Source: Paraphoma chrysanthemicola (Eukaryota; Ascomycota; Dothideomycetes; Pleosporales; Phaeosphaeriaceae). Taken from it: DNA of 64,000 nucleotides. Position 1 is the stretch's first letter. Each line of letters begins with the position of its first letter. Shown in pieces: positions 55,287 through 64,000 of the stretch. A model generated the notes under the pieces. It saw only the letters and a program-made list of their open reading frames with translations. It ran no database searches and was not told the DNA's origin. Location of the stretch: NCBI GenBank assembly GCA_020744225.1, contig JAGMWG010000022.1, positions 434,001 to 498,000 on the forward strand, read 5' to 3'. The position numbers and the translations under genes were made by a program.

Positions 55287-55418
55287 CTGTGCTAAAATGT
55301 AGAGAAAAGGCTGAAGGTGTATCTCCCATGAGGATAAAGTCAGCGATGGATCACATTCATCGAGTCGATTACTTCATGGCAATTTCCTCTGTCGGCGTTC
55401 ACCCAACTCCGAGTCCCG

Positions 55419-56465
55419 CTACCTCTTTAACTGCGCAAACCTCTTCGCCAACTCATCCACATCTGGGATCTTACCCAGCCCATCCTCCTTCTTCGCAGAC
55501 TTCTTCGTACCCACCTCCCCTCCTCCACTACTACTCTTCGCCGCCTTCGCCGCCGCCGTGCCTGGCAACTTCAACTTGGGCGCCACATTCTCCGAGCTGG
55601 GACTCGGCGGGACGACTCTGAGCGGACTTTGCGGTCCCAATTTCCTCGGTGGGGTAGCTTTGACCAATTCCTCTCTTTCGTCCTCTTTCCCTGCCTCGAG
55701 AGGATCTTCTGTTAACCTTCCCTCCTCTTCTGCGATGCCACCACTAGGCTCGTCGTCATCATCGTCGTCGTCATCTGTGGACTTGGTCTCGCCGAACGGA
55801 ACGCCGTAGAATCGCGCAATCTCACTTAAATACGCATCAACCAATTCTACCTTTGGTGTCTCCACCTTCAGTTTCTTGATCACGCGCTCTGCAACCCCTT
55901 CGCCCTCTAGACTTGCCAGCGCGACATCCTTGCCAAACTTCTCGACTAGCAATGCGCGCACTGTATGTAGTTCTTTGATCTCCGTCCGTGGCGCAGCGTA
56001 TATTATACTGCGCACTGCCTCTTCTAGCGCAGGGTCCAGTGGTATACCAGGCGATGTTGCTGTTGCGGGCGAAGTTTCGAGGAGCTGGGAGCGCGCGAGG
56101 AGGAGTTCGCAGTAGAGTTCGAGGATTTCGTGGAGCTCGGTGGTGATGTCTGATCGGATGATGTTTTCGACGCGAATGCGAGCGGACTGAAGTTTGCCGA
56201 CCTGGTGGTGTTATGAGATTTGTGTTTGCTGGTGCCTGTGGGATGGTCGCAAGGGATGTGGGGGTGGATGGCGCAGACGTACCTCTAGGAGCTGTGCCAT
56301 CTCTCGCCGTTGTTGCTTTGCTTTTGCGCTGTCTTTTTGCTGGACCATGCGGAGTCGTGATATTGATAGCTTGAGTTGAACCTTGAGTTTGGCCTGCTAT
56401 ACGTTAGGTGTTTGTCGCGCATATTGGGGGCTATGACGTACGACTAATGAAGGTGCTGGCGCCAT
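55419..56465 (-). CDS. IST1: IST1, ESCRT-III regulator
   Basis: Three exons, 56465-56442, 56396-56283 and 56201-55419, encode 306 aa. The Ist1 domain (about 9-175) is clear: QAKLKVQLKLSISRLRMVQQK, the Arg/Lys-rich helix that follows, VENIIRSDITTELHEILELY and LDPALEEAVRSIIYAAPRTE. After it come an Asp-rich tract (eight Asp), a Pro/Lys/Ser linker and, at the very end, DVDELAKRFAQLKR, a MIM1-type motif (L-x2-R-x3-L-K) that binds the MIT domain of Vps4. IST1 regulates Vps4 and ESCRT-III in endosomal sorting and cytokinesis. Intron positions rebuild the N-terminal helix exactly. Confidence 0.93.
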
Positions 56466-56941
56466 GACTGTTGTGGATATAGCAAATTCAGATGCGTCTT
56501 CGAATAATTATATGGTAGGTGGAGGAGTGTGGTGGCTGAAGGTAGAATGTTAGGATGAAGTCAAGCGCGGGACAAGCTGGAAGCTGGAAGCTGGAACCAT
56601 GGAGGTGGGATGCATGGCGGGGTTGCCTGGACCCTGGGCGATTGTGGCTGTGCAAACGCGTCGCTTTCATCGCGCTTTGTCACGATTCAATCATCTTAAC
56701 AAATTGACGAACGATGAGATGAGAACATTAGCTTTTTGGTGACAGCGATTCCTTATGTGCCAATATCAGTATAAATTTGAGAGTAGCTAGCCGCAAACCT
56801 CCGTTCTGACGACTTTGTTCTCCACATAGCCATCGTCAGAGGTTCTCTCTCAAGCAACACAAGGCTTCGACATAAAACTAGCACACTCTTCAGATGAACG
56901 ACTTTCGAAAATGTGTATAGTGTTGATCGTCTTCCCATTCT
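56466..56941. other. intergenic region upstream of IST1
   Basis: Contains the IST1 promoter and the 3' end of the HAD gene. A GGAAGCTGGAAGCTGGAA triplet-like repeat (three copies of a seven-base AGCTGGA unit) lies near 56575. No gene. Confidence 0.45.
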
Positions 56942-57751
56942 TTACCCCTCTTCTAGAATCATCCTCACAACCTCCCCAAAACCCCCATCCACTCCACCGC
57001 CCGTCCCATCAACAAGCACATCCACTCCATCCCCCTCTTCAACCACCAACCCAACATCCTCCGTCTCCCTCCTCACATAGATGGTTCGCATCCCCACTCC
57101 CTTCGCCGCCTTCAAATCATACACATGACTCGCCAGCATCACACACTCCTCCGGCAACACATCCACCAGCTCCATCGCGCGTTGGTACATCCTCGGATCC
57201 GGCTTCGTGTACCCGAGTAATTGGGACGAGAAAAGCGTGTGAAAGGGTATATGAGTAGAGGAAGCGATGTCGAGTTGCAGTCTCGTTGTACCATTTGCCA
57301 GGACAATTAAGAACACATTTCTTCTCTTGCGGAGACTTGTGAGTGCGGGTAGGACGTCTGGCCAGGGTGTTTGGACGTGCCATTGCTGCACTAACCTCAC
57401 TCGCATATCGTCGTTCCAGACATCGAGCCCAATACTGCGGTCAAGAAGCAAGCGATCAAGCACTCTGCGGTGTGTGATGTCAATGTCTTCTTGTTCGAGA
57501 CCAGCGTTGAAACGCTTGTGGATTTCCTCGAAGAAGCCTTCGCGCCAGGCGAGTGCTAGGGCGCGGAGCTTCTCGTCTTTCGGGACGAGAGATGGGAGTG
57601 CGGGGAGAGTGTGCAGGAGCGGGAGGAGAGAGGAGAGCCAGTCGCAGCATGTGCCCATGAGGTCGAAGAAGATGACTTTCGGGAGCATGGCAGGTGTAGA
57701 TGTAAATGCTCTCGCTGGATGGGTCTTGTTGCTATACCTGAGTGTAGGCAT
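56942..57751 (-). CDS. haloacid dehalogenase-like (HAD) hydrolase, type II
   Basis: A single exon of 269 aa from ATG 57751, which has a good AAAATGCC context; an in-frame ATG at 57826 would add 25 residues. The first ~20 residues (RYSNKTHPARAFTSTPAM) are basic and Ser/Thr-rich, possibly a mitochondrial presequence. HAD motifs: I FFDLMGTCCDW with the nucleophile Asp, II VLANGTTRL, III Lys in GYTKPDPRMY, IV VMLASHVYDLKAAKGVGMRTIYVRR. This is the L-2-haloacid dehalogenase/HAD type II layout. The family dehalogenates or dephosphorylates small molecules; the substrate is unknown. It lies 205 bases downstream of the MSH2 stop on the same strand. Confidence 0.85.
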   Translation of the reverse strand: MPTLRYSNKTHPARAFTSTPAMLPKVIFFDLMGTCCDWLSSLLPLLHTLPALPSLVPKDEKLRALALAWREGFFEEIHKRFNAGLEQEDIDITHRRVLDRLLLDRSIGLDVWNDDMRVRLVQQWHVQTPWPDVLPALTSLRKRRNVFLIVLANGTTRLQLDIASSTHIPFHTLFSSQLLGYTKPDPRMYQRAMELVDVLPEECVMLASHVYDLKAAKGVGMRTIYVRRETEDVGLVVEEGDGVDVLVDGTGGGVDGGFGEVVRMILEEG

Positions 57752-57956
57752 TTTGGGAGACCTGCATGGTAGAATGATAGTAAGCTGAGCCCACGCCATG
57801 GCTGGATTCGGGAAAGCGCCATGCATTGCTTACGAGGTGGGAAATATAGTTGGTATCGTGATACTGTACAAACGCCGCTTGAACTTCGAGAAAGGTCCCT
57901 ATTTTAAACGCCTCTGTGCCTGAGCTGAACGCCATACCTCGGAGATTAGACGCGGC

Positions 57957-60821
57957 CTACAATGCCTGAATACCCTTGAAGAATCCATTCGCCTGGAGTG
58001 CCTTGTTCTCGCGAACCAGCTCCTTCATCCGCTCAACTTGCTGCTTCTTGGTCAAGCCCTGGCTCTCGACCTCTTGCTTCCACTTCGCCAGCATCTCCTT
58101 CAGCATGCGACTACCATCTTCGACCTCTTCCTTGCTTGCCTGAATGTAACTCTCCTCATGCTTGCCAGAGAAGTCTTCGAGCTCGTCTGCCTTGCGCTTG
58201 GCCATGTTGATAACCTTTTGTGGAAAGCGGACAAGCTCGGCGACATGAATGCCGAAGGATTGGTCTGAGAAGCCGGGCTCGACTTTGTAGAGAAGAGTGA
58301 CTTCGCGCTTCTTCTGCACGCCGCTGTCGGTCTCGGATGTGCCTTCTGAGATGTGTGCAACGACGTGGAGGTTCTGGACCTGTGGATACGTGTCCACCAA
58401 CGCTGTCAGCTCGTGGAAGTGCGTGGCGAAGAGAGCAAATGCGCCAATCTCCTTCACAATGTACTCCGAGATTGCCCAGGCGAGGCCAAACCCATCGTAA
58501 GTACTTGTGCCACGGCCGAGCTCGTCGATGATGATAAGCGACTCCTTGGTAGCAGATTTGAGGATGTTGGCCGTCTCCAGCATCTCCGCCATGAACGTCG
58601 AGACACCCTTGATCTGGCTGTCGCTTGCGCCAACCCTGGCAAGGATGCAGTCAAATATAGTTAGTTCTGCTTCAGCCGCGGGTACGAAGCATCCAATTTG
58701 CGCCATGAGCGCAATGACGCCGGTCTGCCGAATGAACGTCGACTTTCCGCCCATGTTGGGCCCGGTAATGATCAGAAACTCGCTCTCACCGCGCGTCAAG
58801 CTGATGTCGTTGGTAATGAACGAAATGTCGTCCTGCATCTCCATACAAGGGTGTCGAGCTTCTTTGAGAACCGTGTTGCCGGTGCCACGTGGATGCATCT
58901 TGGGTCGAGTGTACGATGTAGGCGCATGTACAGACACATGCGCAAATGCGACAATCACATCGAGGTGTGCTAGCACAGCCGCCAGCTTCTCCACGACCGG
59001 TACGTAGGACGATGCGACCGAAACAACCTCGTTGACAAGACCAGACTGCGTGCGGTTGTAGTTTTCCGAAAGCTGGTCGAACTCACGTCGCTTGTCCTGT
59101 AGTGTAGATGTCGTAAAGTAAACACCGTTCTTCTGTGTCTGAATCTCCTGATATTGCTTTTTTTGCCTGATGCAGCCAGACTCATTCCGCGTGAGCCTGA
59201 AGCACCAGCCGTGTACCTTGTGGTTCTCCAGGAAGAGCTTCTTCTCGGTATCTTGATTTAGATCATCGCCGACGCGGATATGCTCCGACTCCATGTCGCG
59301 CTTAAGCTTGTCCAAGCGCTTCCGGATCGTCCGCAATGCTTCGTCAAACTCCGGTTTGATGATGAACTCGTGGTTGTCGAGCGCTTCGAGGTCCACTGTA
59401 GTTTCTACCATCTCCTGAAGCCCGCCAAAGGCTGCCATGAATTGGCGAAGCTTGTCGGTATACTCAGCGTCGAGAGGATCTTTGTATTGCTCGTCCATGA
59501 CCGAGTCAAGTGAGCTGAGGAAGCCCGGCAGCCTAATCACAACTTGGTACGCGCGGACGACATCTTCGAGGTTGGCAACCTTGCGTTGAAACTTCTTCGC
59601 CAACCGGTAGAGGTCGGGAATTGAGCGTAAGTGTTCCTCTTGCATGGTCTGTCTAAGCTCGGTATCGTTCACGAACGCTTCAACCAGTTGTTGCCTTCGC
59701 TCAATGTCATTGACATTCATCAGCGGCTGCTTGAGCCATTGCGAAAGCAGTCGGCTTCCTGTGGGTGTTTTGCAGTGGTTGAGTAGACCGTACAAACTCA
59801 TATTCTTCGCGCCATCTCTGGGTCCAGGCATGAGATTCAACGCCTTGAGCGCTGCCGCGTCTAACTTCATGTACTGCGACAAGTCGTGCTGGTAGAGCTG
59901 GTACTGACCAAAATTCGACGAGTCAGACATGACGCCCAGATACCGAATCAGACAAGCAGCTGCACCCATCGCAAGCTTCTGGTCCGTCACGGGTAGCGTG
60001 CCTGCTGCTCCTTCAGCTTTCAATAGACGTGGCAAGTCCTGCTCGATGTCCTTTGTGCCAAAGTCCGCCGGCGCTCGCTCAGCCACAGCGCAGCCGCAAT
60101 TGTCTGCTATTGTCCGCAACTTGTTCAGCTCCACATCCTTCTTCGATGAGTCTGCTTGTATCAGGCATTCCTTCACGCCCAGCTGGATGAGGAGTGATTC
60201 GAAATTCGAGTATAGGTCGTTGTCTAGGAATTCGGTCACGCCGAGCTCGCGCACACTGGCATCAGCAAAGCATACGCCGACGCTCCGTGCTTCCGATGCC
60301 TTTGCGGTGACTTTGACTGCTAGGATGATGGGCGCGTTCTCGATCTGGCCACCGAGTTCGTCTTCGAGATCTTGGAGGTTTCCGGGCGAGCCCTGGCCAA
60401 GTCAACACGCAAGTAGCGACTCTACACCATCATAACATACCTGCTTGACGATCTTCCAGTCCATGCGCTTGCCGGACGATTGCCATATCTCTATCCGCTT
60501 GCCTAGTCTGAACAATGCGTCGCGTAGTAGATTTCGGTACACCATCAGCGTCATAGTCACAGACTCCAGGCCCGGGTCCCGTCCCAGCTTTCTTATGACG
60601 GCTGTTGTTTTGTAGACCTGCCATTGTCAGCATGTGCGCTCACTAACAAGCTCCTGCTAGCATACTGTATTCGCGATGAAGATCGCGTCATCACCGTGCG
60701 CGCTGTAGTAATCGCCACGGTCGAATATGCGGATGGTGTCTTCATTCTTGTCAGGCAGATTGCGGAAGAACTTGCAGAAGCCCGACTCGTCCTCCTCTCG
60801 CATCTCCGGTCGTGACGCCAT
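57957..60821 (-). CDS. MSH2: MSH2, DNA mismatch repair ATPase
   Basis: Three exons, 60821-60666, 60617-60441 and 60392-57957, give 922 aa with two 48-nt introns near the 5' end. Order: MutS-I mismatch-recognition domain (ESGFCKFFRNLPDKNEDTIRIFDRG), connector domain, lever and clamp (FLENHKVHGWCFRLTRNE), and the ATPase with Walker A GPNMGGKST (about 652-660), DSQIKGVSTFMAEMLET and Walker B IIIDELGRGTSTYDGFG followed by FATHFHEL. MSH2 pairs with MSH6 or MSH3 in the nucleus to recognise mismatches and loops. Length matches fungal MSH2 and all motifs are intact, so the gene is probably functional. The first ATG gives the expected N-terminus. Confidence 0.96.
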
Positions 60822-61299
60822 GATGACTTGTTTCTATGCGCAACTAAACTGGCGTGAAATGTATATGAATTGAGAAACGTGATGTTGGTAAGGTTGAAGC
60901 AATGCGATGTCGTTGGCACTTTCCGCCCCGGACTTTAGAGCGCAAGTCGCGTTCGACGCGTCGCGCTAGCCGAGAATGACGCTAATTGATCGCGCATCGA
61001 CCACCGCACTTCATCAATGCCTGAGAACGACACCAGACGAAATATTTCCATATCACTCCCTTCATCAAACTCCAGACCTACATCACAGGCGACAATTCTC
61101 ACATACCAGGTGAAGCCATCGGGAGTGGCGATGATGACCTAAGATGGTGAAATGTGTCACTCAAGGTATCGGACCGTCTCAAATTGAAGTACTCTTGATT
61201 CCAATCCTGTTCACTTTTCGTCCTGCTGTCCCGTCATTTCATGCATTAATCCGTCCGTTTCGTTCTCTATCCTGCCATTGCCGTTTCCATCTCGCGGAC
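60822..61299. other. MSH2 promoter region and 3' end of secreted-family gene
   Basis: No gene seen. Bases 60822-60960 are the immediate MSH2 upstream region; no clear TATA box. Confidence 0.5.
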
Positions 61300-62031
61300 T
61301 CAGTAATCGACATAAAACCCCCGGTGAAACTGGAGGTCACCACAGTCGATAATACCATGGCCGTACCAGTTCGGGTCGACGTAGAAATCGTATATCAGAG
61401 ACCTATCCCCGCAAACCAGCAGCCCACCAGTCATTGCTTTAGAGTCGCTCTCGTATCGACAATTGTGTAGCGGCTCGATCTTGACTGGCCAATCGAAGCC
61501 CGCTCTCGGAGACGGTGGGTTGTTGAGAGATAATGGGCGATGAGTCTCCCAACCGCCTGACCTCGCTGGAATGGTGAAACGAGAATCGCCGCATGGATTG
61601 ACGGAGACGCCTGCCGGGCCCTGCCACATGCGCCAGCCGTAGGCGTTGCCGTTCTTGTAGAAGAGTAACTGGAGCGAGTAGTCGTAGTGGACACCAGCCT
61701 TCTCGGGAGATGTCTTCGTCGGAAACTCTGGATTCGGAAAGTGGATGTCGTCGTCGCGGGGGAGGATTTCGACATGTTGGAGTGCAGGCGCAGGCCACGT
61801 GATACGGTCACCGTTGACGTCGTTGAGTTGGACGGTGCGGGTGGGCTGCAGTACCACAAGCTCGTTCTAGACCGCGGTCAGGCTCCGATGCACTCCTATT
61901 GAGCGAGCACAACTTACATCGATTGGAGCGACGCCGCCTTTGTTAACATCAACCTTGTCGCTGAGTGGGGCTGTGCATGCAACGGCAGTAAGGCAAGCAA
62001 CCCAGAAGAGCATAGTAAGTAGCGACCGCAT
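61300..62031 (-). CDS. four-cysteine small secreted protein, family copy A
   Basis: Two exons, 62031-61918 and 61866-61300, give 226 aa with a 51-nt intron after the signal peptide region. Signal peptide (about 1-21, MRSLLTMLFWVACLTAVACTA). The mature part has a conserved layout: WRMWQGPAGVSVNPCGDSRF, the ETHRPLSLNNPPSPRAGFDW segment, HNCRYESD, LLVCGDRSLIYDFYVDPNW and IIDCGDLQFHRGFYVDY at the end. Four Cys probably form two disulfides. It is paralogous to the gene at 63268-63861 and the fragment at 62565. I know no characterised family; effector-like secretion is inference from size, signal peptide and tandem duplication. Confidence 0.75.
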
Positions 62032-62564
62032 GTTGGCCCCCACCGTTGGGTGTTTATTGCAATTAATCGAGGTACGAGTGCGGGATGAGTGTAAGGAAGA
62101 AAACTTTGTGGGGTCGCAGCTTTGTAAAGTGAGCTCTCGCTTGGTGCAGGCTTAGCGTAGTTCGTCGTATAAGTTACGCCACCTTTCACCCTCACGTTCA
62201 ACAAACAAGCTTTCTTGCGTGGGGTGGCGAGTCTAGACGTGGCTATGCTGCGTTTCAGAGCGTTATGGAGCAATAAACATGACCGTATTGGCGGACGGCT
62301 GACCTTCCCAGAATGCTCAACTCGCCTGGGTCATTTTCACCCTCGGTCGGCGTTTTCGCAAGAGATCACGATGCATTACATCACTTCTACGCTTGAAAGG
62401 TATTAGATGTCAAGATTTTCGGTCGGTGGGCGTACTAATGCTACAGCTCACGTGTTCTTATCCCATCCAGTTTCAAGCTTCGCCTTCGGCATCTCCAATC
62501 TCCCTGTACTACCACTTCCACCACTGCCCTGACTCCATAGTTCGACGTTTCCTCCTCCCATACG
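62032..62564. other. intergenic region between family copies A and B
   Basis: Promoter region of copy A (minus) and 3' region of the truncated copy B. No gene seen. Confidence 0.45.
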
Positions 62565-62870
62565 TCACCCCTCCAACAAGTACTCCACGTGCCAAGCGCG
62601 ATGGTAATGATAAGGCCATTTGCCACAAGTTATGACGCCGTCGCGCTCCCACGATGGATCCTTCAAGAAGTCGTGAATCAGAGACCTCTCGCCGCAAACC
62701 AACTGCCCTGGAGACTTGTCGTTGGCATCGCTCTTGTACCGACAATCCTTCAACGGCGGAAAAGAAATTGCCCACTTGAAGCCAGCGCGCGGGAACACGG
62801 GATTTTCGGTCGACGATGGGCGACGTGTCTCGGAGGCGCCGAAGGAGCTCTCGAGTCGAGATAAGGTGGC
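62565..62870 (-). pseudogene. truncated member of the four-cysteine secreted family, copy B
   Basis: The translation matches only the C-terminal half of copies A and C: ASETRRPSSTENPVFPRAGFKW, KDCRYKSD, LVCGERSLIHDFLKDPSWERDGVITCG and YHYHRAWHVEY, followed by LLEG and a stop. The signal peptide and the NPCGD half are missing. It is preceded by a good branch site and CCCCCAG acceptor (up to about 62871), so the remnant once began inside a spliced gene or has taken on a cryptic exon. An in-frame ATG at 62894 lies inside that intron-like sequence. Three Cys remain. Non-secreted as it stands; most likely a pseudogene. Confidence 0.65.
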
Positions 62871-62894
62871 GCGTTCTGGGGGAGAAGAAGTCAT

Positions 62895-63267
62895 GTCAGC
62901 CTTGACGATATATATAACCTTGGCGTTAGACGGAGCAGCGGTTCGTCGGTCTCGCCTCTTATAGTAGGACTAGCAATGTCCAGCTGGCCATGCGAGTGAT
63001 TTTGAACGGCCCTACTCAGTTTCATCGTATTATCATCACTGTTGATGTTCTAGATGGCTGGGTCTTGGCTAATATCATCACACCATTCATGTTCACATTT
63101 TTCAGGGGATTAGGGTATGACACTATTGCATTCCTGTTTGGCCATCTAGGACATTCTATCATCCCGAGGTCTTCTGTTCAATGCTTTAGGTTCTTCCATC
63201 TTTCGCCTTCTGCCCATTCAGACTAACTTTCGGCCATGAACGTGCCGATATGATTAGTCCCTCAGAC
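62895..63267. other. intergenic region between family copies B and C
   Basis: No trace of the missing N-terminal half of copy B was recognised here. Short plus-strand frame 62990-63226 has no support. Confidence 0.4.
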
Positions 63268-63861
63268 CTAGTACTCCACATACCACGCCCGATGGTACGT
63301 TCCGATGATTGGACCGATTTTGGGACACTCGATGACGCCATCACGATCCCACGAAGGGTCCTTGGAGAAGTCGTAGATGAGGGATTTGTCGCCGCAAATG
63401 AGCCAACCTGGAGACTCGTCCTTGGGGTCGCTCTCGTATCGACAGTCCTTCAGAGGCGGGATTTCGAAACTCCACTTGAGCCCAGCGTGGGGAAACGGAG
63501 GGTTATTGATGGAAATAGGACGACGGGTTTCGAAAGCACCCCACGAGCTCTTGGGTTGCACGAAGCGATTATCGCCGCATGGATTGGCTGCAATCCCGAC
63601 TGGGCCTTGGAATACCGTCCAGCCAAACTTGTCGTCAACTTGTCGGAATACAATCTGGATAGAGCCTTCGAGCGTAGCCTCAATTGTCTCGGGAGAGGTT
63701 TCGGTCGAGACATTGATGTCGGGAGTAGTGATGTTCTGGGCGTCCCGCTGCAAGATATCCACCTGGCGAACATTCAGGGCGGAGATGCCGTTGACAGGAG
63801 CCGCGAACGCGAATGCGAGCAGGCAAGCAGTCCAGAAGAGAAGTGTCACTGACAGACGCAT
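63268..63861 (-). CDS. four-cysteine small secreted protein, family copy C
   Basis: A single exon of 197 aa. Signal peptide (about 1-21, MRLSVTLLFWTACLLAFAFA). Conserved layout: WTVFQGPVGIAANPCGDNRF, FETRRPISINNPPFPHAGLKW, KDCRYESDPKDESPGWLICGDKSLIYDFSKDPSW, DGVIECPK and a YHRAWYVEY end. Four Cys at the same places as copy A. Unlike copy A there is no intron, so the two copies differ in structure as well as sequence. Two NxT/S sites near the mid-N-terminus could be glycosylated. Function unknown. Confidence 0.78.
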   Translation of the reverse strand: MRLSVTLLFWTACLLAFAFAAPVNGISALNVRQVDILQRDAQNITTPDINVSTETSPETIEATLEGSIQIVFRQVDDKFGWTVFQGPVGIAANPCGDNRFVQPKSSWGAFETRRPISINNPPFPHAGLKWSFEIPPLKDCRYESDPKDESPGWLICGDKSLIYDFSKDPSWDRDGVIECPKIGPIIGTYHRAWYVEY

Positions 63862-64000
63862 GATGAATTATTGATGCTCGTCCGCCTAGATGGTTGAGCA
63901 GTTGAGCTGCGGGGTGTAGTCACGATGAGGAATGGAGGAAGGTTGTGATCATGGCGCTGGGCAGGGAGCTCCTGCGAGATAGGGCAAGGCTTGGCAGTCG
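63862..64000. other. right-edge sequence
   Basis: Upstream region of family copy C; the window ends before any further gene can be seen. Confidence 0.5.

Overview
The window is nuclear DNA of a filamentous ascomycete (Pezizomycotina), most likely a Dothideomycete. The reasons are many short introns (about 45-60 nt, GTAAGT/GTATGT-type donors, CTAAC/CTGAC-type branch sites), genes on both strands without operons, and fungal families: CFEM, CBM18 chitin deacetylase, GH76 Dfg5/Dcw1-type, 2EXR, DUF7580, MARVEL and Och1-like GT32. The class is inferred from gene content and was not tested. Coding models were built by hand from reading frames and splice signals; every intact multi-exon model keeps a single reading frame across its joins.

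Layout. 0.7-9 kb: an FAD-linked oxidase, a DUF7580 pseudokinase-like protein and a long disordered protein with three ubiquitin-interacting-motif-like segments. 9.8-12.7 kb: an SRPBCC protein converging on a TIM-barrel gene that is divergent from a UPF0261 (Tm-1-like) gene; the last two match the two halves of the plant Tm-1 protein. 13-25.4 kb is rich in cell-surface glycan genes: GPI-type GH76, a four-CBM18 chitin deacetylase, an Och1-like GT32, an acyltransferase-3 membrane protein and a GT8 protein. 26-33.6 kb: a frameshifted 2EXR gene, an intact 5-oxoprolinase and a CFEM secreted protein. 33.6-40.3 kb is gene-poor, with a WSC-like remnant and a MARVEL protein. 40.3-48 kb: a candidate small spliced gene, a CocE/NonD hydrolase, a LigM-like tetrahydrofolate-dependent O-demethylase homologue and a coiled-coil/zinc-ligand protein. 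49-53.5 kb: an F-box pseudogene and a secreted GH3 glucosidase with a glycine-rich insertion. 53.7-60.8 kb holds conserved minus-strand genes: a CUE-like protein, IST1, a haloacid-dehalogenase-like protein and MSH2. 61.3-63.9 kb is a tandem family of four-cysteine secreted proteins: two intact members, one with an intron and one without, flanking an N-terminally truncated copy.

How the genes fit together. The best functional groups are the cell-wall/glycan neighbourhood at 13-25 kb, the Tm-1-like split pair, and the effector-like secreted family at the right edge. IST1 (ESCRT), the CUE-like protein and the multi-UIM protein all touch ubiquitin or endosomal biology but are not one cluster. No rRNA, tRNA, CRISPR array or intact transposon was recognised.
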